A stretch of DNA of 64,000 bases from Pseudaminobacter soli (ex Li et al. 2025) (lineage in GTDB: Bacteria; Pseudomonadota; Alphaproteobacteria; Rhizobiales; Rhizobiaceae): the NCBI RefSeq assembly GCF_003012705.1, contig NZ_PXYL01000005.1, positions 124,001 through 188,000 of the forward strand, in the 5' to 3' direction. Shown here piece by piece: positions 23,493 to 32,374 of the stretch (positions are counted from its first letter, which is position 1; each line of letters opens with the position of its first letter). A program made the translations under genes and the position numbers. The notes below the pieces were generated by a model. It saw only the letters and a list, made by a program, of their open reading frames with translations, made no database searches and was not told the origin of the DNA.

Positions 23493-23813
23493 ATGCCGCG
23501 CATCATCTACATCACCCATGACGAGCAGCGCTTCGAGATCGAAGCCGCCAATGGCGCGTCCGTCATGGAAACGGCCGTCCGTGCCGCCGTGCCCGGCATC
23601 GAAGCCGAATGCGGCGGCGCCTGCTCCTGCGCCACCTGCCATGTCCATGTCGATCCTGCCTTTGCGGAGATCGTCGGCGAGGCTGGCCCGATGGAAGCCG
23701 ACATGCTCGACTTCGCCTGGGAGCCGGGTCCGACCTCGCGCCTGTCCTGCCAGCTCAAGGTGAGCGACGAGTTGGACGGCCTCGTGGTGCGCATTCCCGA
23801 AAGGCAGGGCTGA
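23493..23813 (+). CDS. [2Fe-2S] ferredoxin, putidaredoxin type
   Basis: A 106-residue soluble ferredoxin of the adrenodoxin/putidaredoxin class. The cluster cysteines are C40, C46, C49 (C-x5-C-x2-C in ECGGACSCATCHV) and C86 (RLSCQL). Such proteins carry electrons from a flavin reductase to a cytochrome P450 or Rieske-type oxygenase. The matching reductase is at 14846-16084, at the other side of the island, and no oxygenase gene lies in the window. The gene follows the RutR-like regulator by about 100 bases in the same direction. Confidence 0.92.
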   Translation: MPRIIYITHDEQRFEIEAANGASVMETAVRAAVPGIEAECGGACSCATCHVHVDPAFAEIVGEAGPMEADMLDFAWEPGPTSRLSCQLKVSDELDGLVVRIPERQG

Positions 23814-23845
23814 GGCGCTGCCTCACCCCTGTCCGTTGGCGCCCT

Positions 23846-24847
23846 TCAGAGGGCGCGGACGGTGACGAGCCCTTCGTCGGCGACCTGTTCCATCCGGTTG
23901 CGCAGCGCCTTTCCGAACACCGGTGCCGAGACCTCGAATTCGTCGCCGGCCTGGGTCGCCACGCCCGAGGCAAAGCTCATGACGGCGGCGCCGAAGAAGT
24001 AGGCGTGCAGGTCGCCGGGCCGACGATGCATCGGGTAGCGGAAGTGGTAGTGCTCGAGATTGGCGATCGAGTGCGACATGTGCTTTTCGCCGGAGAGGAA
24101 TTCTTCCTCCCAGACCACCGCGCCATCGCGGCGGATGCGCGAGGTGCCGCGCACTTCCTCCGGCAACTCGCCGACCAGTAGTTCCGGACCGAACGAGCAC
24201 GACCGCAATTTGGAATGGGCGAGGTAGAGGTAGTTCTTGGCCTCGGTCACGTGGTCGGAATACTCGTTGCCCAGCGCATAGCCGATACGGAACGGCGCTC
24301 CATCCGGCCCGACGAGATAGAGGCCGACGATCTCAGCTTCCTCGGCGCCGGCGAGCGCAAACGCAGGCAGCGGCAGGGCATCACCCGGACGTACGACGCA
24401 GGTGCCCACGCCCTTGAAGAACCATTCCGGCTGCACGCCCAGCTGGCCGGGCGCGGGCTTACCGCCGGCGATGCCCATCTTGAAGATCTTCATCGAGTCC
24501 GACTCGTCGGCATCGTCGCCATGGGTCAGCTGATGCATCTTGTTGCGTGCGGCCGCACTTCCGATGTGGGTGAGCCCCGTGCCCGTCACCAGCATGCGGC
24601 TGGGTTCCGGATGGTCGAGCGGCGGCAGGACCTGGCCGGCCTTCAGAAGCGCATCGTAATCGACGCGCTCTTCCGTCGCCGCCGCACGCGCGAGATCGGC
24701 AAGCGGCGTGCCGGTGGCGATGGCGCGATTGGCGAGCTCGAAGACCGTCGACACGCCGGCGAGCGGGTGGAGATGGTTTCCATCCTCGGCGACCAGGCCG
24801 ACCGCCCTGTTGCCCGCAGCATCGGTATATTGAACGAGACGCATCAT
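23846..24847 (-). CDS. AraD1/GguC-type fumarylacetoacetate-hydrolase-fold enzyme
   Basis: A 333-residue protein of the AraD1 (GguC) branch of the FAH superfamily, metal enzymes that act on 2-keto-3-deoxy sugar acids. Visible are MRLVQYTDAAGNRAVGLV at the start, the metal-binding EEAEIVGLYLVG with paired acidic residues, and the family segments GNEYSDHVTEAKNYLYLAHSK and FGPELLVGELP. In the oxidative L-arabinose pathway such a protein dehydrates 2-keto-3-deoxy-L-arabinonate. Last gene of the operon with the SDR and the dehydratase, which supports a role on a keto-deoxy acid. Exact sugar unknown. Confidence 0.85.
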   Translation of the reverse strand: MMRLVQYTDAAGNRAVGLVAEDGNHLHPLAGVSTVFELANRAIATGTPLADLARAAATEERVDYDALLKAGQVLPPLDHPEPSRMLVTGTGLTHIGSAAARNKMHQLTHGDDADESDSMKIFKMGIAGGKPAPGQLGVQPEWFFKGVGTCVVRPGDALPLPAFALAGAEEAEIVGLYLVGPDGAPFRIGYALGNEYSDHVTEAKNYLYLAHSKLRSCSFGPELLVGELPEEVRGTSRIRRDGAVVWEEEFLSGEKHMSHSIANLEHYHFRYPMHRRPGDLHAYFFGAAVMSFASGVATQAGDEFEVSAPVFGKALRNRMEQVADEGLVTVRAL

Positions 24848-24872
24848 ATTCCCCTTGTCGTTTTGAAGTCGT

Positions 24873-25664
24873 TCACACCCAGCCCCCGTCGACGATGAAC
24901 TGCTGGGACGAGCACATGCGGCTGTCGTCGGCCCCCAGGAACAGCGCCATGCGCGCGATGTCGGGCGCGTAGAGGCGGTCGGGCAGGCACTGGCGCTCCG
25001 CGATCTGGCGTTCGCCCTCCGGGTTGAGCCAGAGCCGAACCTGGCGCTCGGTCATCACCCAGCCGGGGATCATGCAATTGACGCGGATGCGCTCCGGGCC
25101 GAATTCGCGCGCCAGCGCGCGAGTCATGCCGGTGATCGCTGCCTTGGAGGTGACATAGGCCGGGCAATCGGGATCGCCGACCATCCATGTGATCGAGCCG
25201 AAATTGATGATCGAGCCGCCGCCTGCCGCCTTCATATGCGGACGAACGGCCTGCGCGGCGAAGAACTGGTGTCGCACATTGACCGCCATGCGGTCGTCCC
25301 AATAGTCGACGCTGACATCCTCGGTGCGGTGACGGTCGTCATTGCCGGCATTGTTGCAGAGCACGCGGATCGGGCCGTTCCGCTCGGCTGCTTCCGCGAT
25401 TGCCTTGCGCAGGCTTTCGATGTCGCGCAGGTCGCAGGGGATGAAATGCGGTGCCGGATCGCCCTTGGCACCAATGCGCTCCACAAGCCGCCGCGACGGC
25501 TCCTCGGCAATGTCGACGAAGGCGACGTGGCTGCCCTGTGCGCAAAAATGCTCGACCAGGCTTTCGCCTATGCCTCTGCCGCCGCCGGTGATGAACACGC
25601 TGCGGTCCTTGAGGCTCGGATAGATCGCGCCGTTTTCGATTTCGCCCGTCATAATCGGCCTCAA
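24873..25664 (-). CDS. Short-chain dehydrogenase, probable aldose 1-dehydrogenase
   Basis: A 263-residue classical SDR. The cofactor site is FITGGGRGIGESL near residue 26, then CNNAGND near 108; the catalytic Ser is in NFGSITWM and Tyr/Lys in CPAYVTSKAA; the C-terminal QQFIVDGGWV is standard. The DPDCPAY loop is typical of SDRs beside IlvD-type sugar-acid dehydratases, where they oxidise an aldose such as L-arabinose, D-galactose or L-fucose to the lactone. The ATG overlaps the dehydratase stop (ATGA). Confidence 0.85.
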   Translation of the reverse strand: MRPIMTGEIENGAIYPSLKDRSVFITGGGRGIGESLVEHFCAQGSHVAFVDIAEEPSRRLVERIGAKGDPAPHFIPCDLRDIESLRKAIAEAAERNGPIRVLCNNAGNDDRHRTEDVSVDYWDDRMAVNVRHQFFAAQAVRPHMKAAGGGSIINFGSITWMVGDPDCPAYVTSKAAITGMTRALAREFGPERIRVNCMIPGWVMTERQVRLWLNPEGERQIAERQCLPDRLYAPDIARMALFLGADDSRMCSSQQFIVDGGWV

Positions 25665-27388
25665 TGGGAGTGGCGGGGGATGCCGGCGTCGCGGCGGCCG
25701 ACAAGGAAGTCGAAGTCGCAGCCCTGGTCGGCCTGCAACACGCGCTCAACGAACAGGCTCTGATAACCGCCGCCGGAAGGCACAGGTGGAGGTGACCAGT
25801 CCTTCCGGCGTGCGGCGAGCTCGCTGTCATCGACCAGCAGTTCGAGCCGCCGCCCGGCGACATCGAGCTCGATCAAATCGCCATCGCGCACCAGGGCCAG
25901 CGTGCCGCCGCTCGCCGCCTCGGGTGCGGTGTGAAGAACCACGGTGCCGTAAGCCGTGCCGCTCATGCGGGCGTCGGAAATCCGCACCATATCGGAAACG
26001 CCCTGCTTCAGGAGCTTGGCGGGCAGCGCCATGTTGCCCACCTCGGCCATGCCGGGATAGCCGCGCGGCCCGCAGTTCTTGAGCACCATCACGCAGTCGG
26101 CGTCGATGTCGAGCTCCGGATCATCAATGCGGGCGTGGTAATCCTCGATGCTCTCGAACACCACGGCGCGGCCGCGATGCTGCATCAGCTTCGGCGTCGC
26201 GGCAGACGGCTTTATCACCGCGCCATCAGGCGCGAGATTGCCGCGCAGCACGGCGATGCCGCCATTTTCCGTGAGCGGGCGATCGAGCGGGCGGATCACC
26301 TCGGTGTTGTAGTTCGGCGCATCCTTCACGATCTCGCCGATGGTGCCGCCGGCAACTGTTTCGGCATCGCGGTTGAGCAGCCCCGCCTCATCGAGCATGC
26401 GCATCACCGTGCGCAGGCCGCCCGCATAGTAAAAATCTTCCATCAGAAAGCGCCCCGAGGGCATCAGGTCGACGATCGTCGGCACGTTGCGGCCGAGCCG
26501 GTCCCAGTCCCCAAGGTCGAGATCGACACCGATGCGGCGCGCAATCGCGATCAGATGAATGACCGCATTGGTGGAGCCGCCGATGGCGCCGTTGACACGG
26601 ATGGCGTTCTCGAAGGCGGCGCGCGTCAGGATACGCGACATCGTCACGTCCTGCTCGACCAGCTCGACGATACGTCGGCCGGCCAGCTGCGCGAGCACAC
26701 CGCGCCGGGAATCCACTGCGGGGATCGCAGCATTGTCCGGCATGCCGATGCCCAGCGCCTCCACCATGCTTGCCATGGTCGAGGCAGTGCCCATAGTCAT
26801 GCAGCTGCCGGCCGAACGGCTCTGTCCCTGCTCGGCGGCGAGAAAGTCCTCGATGGACATGCGCCCCGCCTTCACGTCCTCATGGAACTTCCACACATGC
26901 GTACCCGAGCCAATGGTCTGGCCACGGAAATTGCCGTTGAGCATCGGCCCGCCGGACACCGCGATGGTGGGCAGGTTGCAGCTTGCGGCACCCATGAGCA
27001 GCGCGGGCGTTGTCTTGTCGCAGCCGACCAGCAGGATGACGCCGTCGATCGGATTGCTGCGGATCGATTCCTCGACATCCATGCTGGCGAGGTTGCGGAA
27101 CAGCATGGCCGTCGGCCGCATGTTGGATTCGCCGAGCGACATGACCGGAAACTCGACCGGCATGCCGCCGGCCTCGTAGACCCCGCGCTTCACATGGTCC
27201 GCCAGGTTGCGTAAGTGGGCGTTGCAGGGCGTCAGCTCGGACCAGGTGTTGCAGATGCCGATCACCGGGCGGCCGTCGAACATGTCGTCGGGCAAGCCCT
27301 GGTTTTTCATCCAGCTGCGGTACATGAAGGCATTCTTGCCGGCTCCCCCGAACCAGGCGGTCGACCGCAACTTCCTTCGCTCCGACAT
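25661..27388 (-). CDS. IlvD/Edd-family sugar-acid dehydratase
   Basis: A 575-residue iron-sulfur dehydratase. It belongs to the sugar-acid branch (L-arabinonate and D-xylonate dehydratases) and not the branched-chain amino-acid enzyme, judging by its neighbours and the opening LRSTAWFGGAGKNAFMYRSW. Cluster cysteines are in NTWSELTPCNAHL, GCDKTTPALL and AGSCMTMGTAST; the substrate Ser region is ISDARMSGTAYG and a Lys/Gly turn GPRGYPGMAEVG is present. It converts an aldonate to a 2-keto-3-deoxy acid, the substrate for the AraD1-type protein downstream. Start is 14 bases after the GntR stop. Confidence 0.9.
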   Translation of the reverse strand: MSERRKLRSTAWFGGAGKNAFMYRSWMKNQGLPDDMFDGRPVIGICNTWSELTPCNAHLRNLADHVKRGVYEAGGMPVEFPVMSLGESNMRPTAMLFRNLASMDVEESIRSNPIDGVILLVGCDKTTPALLMGAASCNLPTIAVSGGPMLNGNFRGQTIGSGTHVWKFHEDVKAGRMSIEDFLAAEQGQSRSAGSCMTMGTASTMASMVEALGIGMPDNAAIPAVDSRRGVLAQLAGRRIVELVEQDVTMSRILTRAAFENAIRVNGAIGGSTNAVIHLIAIARRIGVDLDLGDWDRLGRNVPTIVDLMPSGRFLMEDFYYAGGLRTVMRMLDEAGLLNRDAETVAGGTIGEIVKDAPNYNTEVIRPLDRPLTENGGIAVLRGNLAPDGAVIKPSAATPKLMQHRGRAVVFESIEDYHARIDDPELDIDADCVMVLKNCGPRGYPGMAEVGNMALPAKLLKQGVSDMVRISDARMSGTAYGTVVLHTAPEAASGGTLALVRDGDLIELDVAGRRLELLVDDSELAARRKDWSPPPVPSGGGYQSLFVERVLQADQGCDFDFLVGRRDAGIPRHSH

Positions 27389-27402
27389 GCCCGCCCCCGT
27401 CG

Positions 27403-28206
27403 CTATTCGTGTTGGCCGCGCCGCGCCGCAATGGCCCGGCGAACGTCTTCTTCCGCGTCATCGAGCAGCGCGAGCAGCGCCTTGCGCACGCCCTCGCCGT
27501 TGCCCGCGGCGATGTTGCTTGCGACCTCGCGATGCAGCGGCATCGAGTGCCGCTGGCCCCGCGGGTTGTCGTTGGACAGGCGAAAGCTCAACAGCAGCGC
27601 GGTTTCGATCAGCGCTGCCAGAGAGCCGATCAGCTCATTGCCGGTCATGCGCAATATGGCCTGATGGAAGACGAGGTCGGGCTCTGCAAACCGATCGCCG
27701 TCGTCGGCGAATTTTTCCATCTCGGCCAGCACCGCTTCCAACTCGGCAACTTGCTCGGGGGTGGCGCGCTCGGCGGCCAGCGCACCTGCCATCGGCTCGA
27801 TCGCGCGGCGCAGCTCGAACAGCTCGCGCACGTCCTCGCCGCTGATCGTGCCGGAATAGCGCCAGGCCAGCACATCCGGATCGAGGAAATTCCATTCCGA
27901 GCGCGGACGGATCCGCGTGCCGGTCTTTGGCCGCGATTCCACCATGCCCTTGCCGGCGAGCACCTTGATGACCTCGCGCAAGACCGTGCGGCTGACGCCA
28001 TGCGCCGCGCTCCAGTCATCGGCATTTGGCAGCGGATCGCCCGGCGCGAACTCGCCCCGGACGATGCCGAGGCCAATCTGGTTCAGCACCATTGCGTGCA
28101 GGCTTCCCGAGGCCGATCCTGTCGGGCGGGAGGCCATCGCCCTCGCCTGCGCAGCGAGAGAGGGCCAGGACTTTTGTGAGGCTGTTGTATTCTTCATATT
28201 ATTCAT
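27403..28206 (-). CDS. GntR-family (FCD) transcriptional regulator
   Basis: A regulator of about 267 residues, first gene of the sugar-acid operon. A winged helix lies at about residues 35-105 (ADDWSAAHGVSRTVLREVIKVLAGKGMVESRPKTGTRI), followed by an FCD ligand domain with metal-type residues (ELRRAIEPMAGALAAERA, FHQAILRMTGN, HREVASNIAAG). Such proteins repress sugar-acid operons and are released by a pathway intermediate. Two ATGs, at 28206 and 28197, are possible; an AT-rich inverted repeat overlaps the first, and the upstream frame has no family resemblance. It likely controls itself, the three enzymes and perhaps the divergent transporter. Confidence 0.85.
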   Translation of the reverse strand: MNNMKNTTASQKSWPSLAAQARAMASRPTGSASGSLHAMVLNQIGLGIVRGEFAPGDPLPNADDWSAAHGVSRTVLREVIKVLAGKGMVESRPKTGTRIRPRSEWNFLDPDVLAWRYSGTISGEDVRELFELRRAIEPMAGALAAERATPEQVAELEAVLAEMEKFADDGDRFAEPDLVFHQAILRMTGNELIGSLAALIETALLLSFRLSNDNPRGQRHSMPLHREVASNIAAGNGEGVRKALLALLDDAEEDVRRAIAARRGQHE

Positions 28207-28214
28207 ATAATAAT
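28198..28214. promoter_or_regulatory. AT-rich inverted repeat, candidate GntR operator
   Basis: ATTATTCATATAATAAT at 28198-28214 is a perfect 6-base inverted repeat with a 5-base centre. It overlaps the 5' end of the GntR gene and faces the divergent transporter operon. FCD-type regulators commonly bind short AT-rich palindromes near their own start; no direct match to a published site is claimed. Confidence 0.45.
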
Positions 28215-28510
28215 TTTTATAGGGGATGAGGGAAGGCGTCAATAGACATGGCAAGCGCGACGCTGGGACTGCACTTGATCGATGACACCGCGCGGGATTG
28301 CGCGTTTCCGGCCGCGAGGAGCGGCGCGGAGCCGTGCCTGTATCGATCCACCCAGCCAAAGATCATGCCGAACAATAAGCCCCCTCGCTGGAACCAAGCA
28401 TGCACGAATGAACCGGGCCGATTGCAGAGGCGAGGCCGCTGACATCAGCGGCAAGGACCCAAGTCCGATGTATTGCGGCTCAACACGAGTGATCAAGGGA
28501 GGTTAGTTTA
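28207..28510. other. Divergent promoter region, GntR versus PotD-like operon
   Basis: About 300 bases without a convincing gene. Small frames here have no ribosome site or family resemblance. The GntR end is AT-rich; the transporter end holds a purine-rich AAGGGAGG just before the start at 28511. Confidence 0.6.
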
Positions 28511-29536
28511 ATGGGATTTCTTAGACGACTTCAGCAAATTGCCATGATCGGTTTAGGTGTCGGCCTGATGACATCAGCTGCCCTTGCCGAAAATCTTCGG
28601 GTTCTTGCCTGGGACGGCTATGCCGATCAGGACTGGGTCAAGGAATTCACCGACACCACCGGCATCGGCGTGGATGTCGTCTTCATTGGTAGCGATGACG
28701 AGATCTGGGCCAAGATCAAGGGCAGCGCCGGCAAGGATTTTGACGTCTTCGCCGTCAACACGGCTCAGCTGCAGCGCTACATCCAGGCCGATCTGGTCGA
28801 CCCGATCGACGTCGGCCAACTGCCCAACCAGAAGGGTGTGCTGCCGCGTTTCCGCGACCTGGAAGCGGTCGGCGGCGTGACCAGCGGCGGCAAGGTCTAC
28901 GGCATCCCGTTCTGCTTCGACTCGATCGGCCTCATCTACGACACCGACAAGGTTAAGCCCGCGCCGACATCGATGTCCGTGCTGTGGGACCCAGCCTATC
29001 AGGGCAAGGTGCTGGCCTATGACAATGGCGAGCACAACGTGTCCTTCACCGCGCTTACGCTCGGCTACAAGGACCCCTTCCATCTCACCGACGAGCAGAT
29101 GGCGGCGGTGAAGGAGAAGCTGGTCGGTCTGAAGCACAACGTGCTGACCTTCTACACCACGGCCGACGAGGCCCAGCAGATCTATCAGAACAATGACGTG
29201 GCGCTGATCTGGGCCAATTACGGCCAGCAGCAGGTCAAAGCCCTGCAGAAGGTCGGCGCCCATGTCGCCTACGTCAACCCGAGCGAAGGCGCGCTGGCCT
29301 GGCTCGACAACTGGGTCATTTCGAAAGGCGTGCGGGACAAGGCAGCCGCCGAAAAGTGGATCGACTTCATGCTGAGCAAGAAGATCGGCGGCGAGCTTTC
29401 CGAGCGCACCGGCTTCGGCAACACGGTGACGGAAACCGACAGCGCGAACCCCAACGACAAGCTGGTCTGGCTCCAGCTCGTGGAAGATCCGCTCAAGCGT
29501 TCGGATCTGTGGAACGAGGTCAAGGCTGCGCCCTGA
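28511..29536 (+). CDS. Extracellular solute-binding protein, PotD/AfuA-like
   Basis: A 341-residue periplasmic binding protein with signal peptide ending near residue 26 (TSAALAEN) and the fold of spermidine/putrescine and related binding proteins: LRVLAWDGYADQDWVKEFTD, VYGIPFCFDSIGLIYDTDKV, WDPAYQGKVLAYDN, IWANYGQQQV. It feeds the ATPase and two permeases that follow. The ligand is unclear; opine, polyamine and small-acid importers share this fold. It is divergent from the sugar-acid operon. Confidence 0.88.
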   Translation: MGFLRRLQQIAMIGLGVGLMTSAALAENLRVLAWDGYADQDWVKEFTDTTGIGVDVVFIGSDDEIWAKIKGSAGKDFDVFAVNTAQLQRYIQADLVDPIDVGQLPNQKGVLPRFRDLEAVGGVTSGGKVYGIPFCFDSIGLIYDTDKVKPAPTSMSVLWDPAYQGKVLAYDNGEHNVSFTALTLGYKDPFHLTDEQMAAVKEKLVGLKHNVLTFYTTADEAQQIYQNNDVALIWANYGQQQVKALQKVGAHVAYVNPSEGALAWLDNWVISKGVRDKAAAEKWIDFMLSKKIGGELSERTGFGNTVTETDSANPNDKLVWLQLVEDPLKRSDLWNEVKAAP

Positions 29537-29604
29537 TGTCCGGGCGCGACTCCCTTCTTCTGTTACGGCGGTCCGGGCTCCCCGGCCGCCGGCAAGGGCC
29601 TAGC

Positions 29605-30708
29605 ATGAACGAAAAGTCAGACCTGCTTACACTGCGTTCCGTGTCGAAGTCTTACGGCGCGGTTCCGGTGCTCCACGACGTCAACCTCGCGATCCGCGAC
29701 GGCGAGTTCCTCACGGTTCTCGGCCCGTCAGGATCGGGCAAGACCACGGTGCTCCGGCTCATCGGCGGGCTGGAGCCGATGACCTCGGGCGAAATCCGGC
29801 TCGACGGCCAGGACATAAGCCGCATGCCGATCAACCGGCGACCGTTCAACACCGTCTTTCAGGACTACGCGCTGTTTCCGCACCTGACGGTCGCCGGCAA
29901 TGTCGGCTACGGGCTTTCCGTCCGCCATGTGCCGCGCAAGGAGATCGCACGGCGGGTGGCCGAAGCGCTGGAGTTGGTGCAGCTGGGCAGCTTTGCCAAG
30001 CGCTATCCGACGCAGCTTTCGGGCGGGCAGCGGCAGCGCGTGGCCCTGGCGCGTGCGCTGATCTGCCGGCCGCGCCTCATCCTGCTCGACGAGCCGCTGG
30101 CCGCGCTCGATTTGGAGTTGCGCCGGCAAATGCAGGAATTTCTGAAATCCATCCAGCGCGAGATCAAGACCACCTTCCTGTTCGTGACCCACGACCAGGA
30201 GGAGGCGATCGGCATGTCGGACCGCATCTGCGTGATGCAGGCCGGCCGCATTCGTCAACTCGGCACGCCGCACGAGCTCTACTACAAGCCGAACTGCGAA
30301 TTCGTGGCGCGTTTCTTCGGCGAGAACAATCTCGTGCCCGGCACACTCGGCCAGGTTCAGGGCGAGTTGCGCTCCATCGATACCGCCCTCGGACGCCTGA
30401 TCTGTTCGGTCGCCGGCCAGCCGCATTTGAAGAACGCGCCGGAAGGCGCCTGCGCCTTTGCTATGTTTCGCCCCGAGGCCTTGCACGTCTCGGAAGTGCA
30501 TGACGGCAAGAACCACTTTTCCGGAAAGATAGTCGACGTCGCCTTTGCCGGCTCTTCGACGGTTGCCATCATCGCTGTGGGCGAGGACAGGTCGGCGCCG
30601 CGGCTGCGCATGCGCCTTCCGAGCCGCTTCAGCGGCAGCGCCCTGAGCGCGTCAGAGACGGTGGCGCTGTCGTTTGCACCGCGCGAAGCGCATCTGGTGC
30701 TTTCGTGA
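29605..30708 (+). CDS. ABC transporter ATPase, PotA-like
   Basis: A 367-residue ATPase. Walker A GPSGSGKTT is near residue 40, Q-loop VFQDYALFPH near 86, signature LSGGQRQRVALARAL near 139, Walker B LILLDEPLAALD near 159, and the switch His in FVTHDQEEAIGMSD; residues past 240 form the regulatory TOBE domain. The ATG at 29605 is chosen at the start of homology; an in-frame ATG at 29536 that overlaps the upstream stop would add 23 residues. The stop overlaps the next start by 4 bases. Confidence 0.9.
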   Translation: MNEKSDLLTLRSVSKSYGAVPVLHDVNLAIRDGEFLTVLGPSGSGKTTVLRLIGGLEPMTSGEIRLDGQDISRMPINRRPFNTVFQDYALFPHLTVAGNVGYGLSVRHVPRKEIARRVAEALELVQLGSFAKRYPTQLSGGQRQRVALARALICRPRLILLDEPLAALDLELRRQMQEFLKSIQREIKTTFLFVTHDQEEAIGMSDRICVMQAGRIRQLGTPHELYYKPNCEFVARFFGENNLVPGTLGQVQGELRSIDTALGRLICSVAGQPHLKNAPEGACAFAMFRPEALHVSEVHDGKNHFSGKIVDVAFAGSSTVAIIAVGEDRSAPRLRMRLPSRFSGSALSASETVALSFAPREAHLVLS

Positions 30709-31577
30709 CTGGCACTGGCTCAGCGAGAGCGCCCACCCGGTGGCCGCGGCGGCTGGTGACGCTGCTGGCCTTCGCCATGCCGGTGATCTTCATTCTCGTG
30801 CCGCTGGCGATCTTCCTCGGCTACAGCTTCTTCAGCGTCGATCACGGCGAGATCGACTATACGCTGACGGTGGCCAACTATGTGCGTTTCCTGAGTGACC
30901 CTATCTTCCTGCCGGTGTTCTGGAACACTTGCGTGCTGTGCCTTTCGGTGGCGATCATCTGCGTGCTGCTGGCCTATCCGGCGGCCTATTTCCTGACCAC
31001 GCTCAAGGGGCGCTGGCGCTACATGCTGCTGATGCTGCTCATGGTGCCGCTGTTGATGAGCTACGTCATCAAGATCTACGCGATCCGCAGCATTCTCGGC
31101 CTCAACGGCTTTCTCAACAAGGCGCTGGTGAGTCTCGGCATTCTGCAGGAGCCGTCCTCGCTGTTCGTGTTCAACATGAATGCGATCCTGCTGACGTTGA
31201 CCCTACTGCTCATCCCCTTCGCCATCCTGCCGATCTTCCTCACGCTCGAGCGCATCCCGCCGATCCTGCGCCAGGCATCCGACGATCTCGGCGCAAGCGC
31301 GGCACAGACTTTCATGCGCGTCACCCTGCCGCTCAGCCTGCCGGGTGTGGCATCCGCTGCCAGCTTCGTCTTCGTGCTGGCGATCGGCGATTTCCTCACG
31401 CCGCAGATGGTCGGCGGGGTCAGCGGCTTCACATTCGGCCGCGTGCTCTACAGCCAGTTCGGCACCGCCTACAACTGGCCGTTCGGAGCCGCGCTGTCGG
31501 TGGCACTCGCCGCCGTGGTTGTCACCGCGATCCTGCTCGGCGAACGCTTTGGCCGCAATCGGGGAGCTTCGGTATGA
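30705..31577 (+). CDS. ABC transporter permease, PotB-like
   Basis: A 290-residue permease with about six transmembrane helices starting near residue 15. The docking loop has the EAA pattern QASDDLGASAAQTFMRVTLPLSLPGV, and GDFLTPQMVGG is typical of PotB-type subunits of polyamine and related importers. A GTG start overlaps the ATPase stop, and the end overlaps the next permease (ATGA), so subunits are translationally coupled. Confidence 0.9.
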   Translation: MTGTGSARAPTRWPRRLVTLLAFAMPVIFILVPLAIFLGYSFFSVDHGEIDYTLTVANYVRFLSDPIFLPVFWNTCVLCLSVAIICVLLAYPAAYFLTTLKGRWRYMLLMLLMVPLLMSYVIKIYAIRSILGLNGFLNKALVSLGILQEPSSLFVFNMNAILLTLTLLLIPFAILPIFLTLERIPPILRQASDDLGASAAQTFMRVTLPLSLPGVASAASFVFVLAIGDFLTPQMVGGVSGFTFGRVLYSQFGTAYNWPFGAALSVALAAVVVTAILLGERFGRNRGASV

Positions 31578-32368
31578 CCGCCCGGCCCTCCACCATATTT
31601 CTGGCTGCGGTCACGGCGCTTGTCGCCGTGCTGCTCTACAGCCCGCTGTTCGTGCCGATCGTGTCGTCGTTCTTCACGGTGGCGCATGGCGAGGTCGTCT
31701 GGTCTTCTCCCACAGTTGCGGCCTATGTGTCGCTGGCGGGGAACAAGGAGATCCTGACTGCCCTGCGCGCTACGCTCATCGTCGGCGCCTGCACGGTTCT
31801 TTTGTCCGTGGGCGGCGGAACCTTGCTAGCGCTCTATTATCATGGCCGCCGCAGCGGTCGCGGCGCGCTGCAGTTCATCATTTTCCTGCCGTTTCTGATG
31901 CCGCCCATCATCAGCGGCCTGGCGCTGCTGATCTTCTTCCGCGAAGTCGGGCTCGAGCGCTCACTGCTGACGGTGGTCATCGGGCACACGGTCTTCGTGC
32001 TCGCCATCGTCTACCGCACGGTCCTGACCCGCCTGCAATCGCTGAGCCGCTCGCTGGTGGAGGCGTCCTACGATCTCGGCGCCACCGGCTGGCAAACCTT
32101 CTGGCGCGTTCTTATGCCGAATCTGTCGAGCGCCATGGCCGGCGGCGCGATCCTCGCCTTCGCGCTGTCCTTCGACGAAACCATGATCACCATTTTAGTC
32201 ACCGGCACGCAGAGCACGCTGCCGGTCAGGCTCTGGGCGATGATGCGGCTCGGCTTCTCGCCCGACATCAACGCGCTGGTAGCGCTGATCCTCATCTTCA
32301 CCGTGCTGCTCTGCGTGCTCGCCGCCCGCGTGCTCATTCCCAAGCAGGTAGCCACGGCGGCGCACTGA
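31574..32368 (+). CDS. ABC transporter permease, PotC-like
   Basis: A 264-residue permease with about six transmembrane helices. The EAA loop reads EASYDLGATGWQTFWRVLMPNLSSAMAGG and is followed by FALSFDETMIT, the classic PotC-type signature. It pairs with the PotB-like subunit. The operon ends here, a few bases from the convergent copper operon. Confidence 0.9.
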   Translation: MTARPSTIFLAAVTALVAVLLYSPLFVPIVSSFFTVAHGEVVWSSPTVAAYVSLAGNKEILTALRATLIVGACTVLLSVGGGTLLALYYHGRRSGRGALQFIIFLPFLMPPIISGLALLIFFREVGLERSLLTVVIGHTVFVLAIVYRTVLTRLQSLSRSLVEASYDLGATGWQTFWRVLMPNLSSAMAGGAILAFALSFDETMITILVTGTQSTLPVRLWAMMRLGFSPDINALVALILIFTVLLCVLAARVLIPKQVATAAH

Positions 32369-32374
32369 CCCCCC

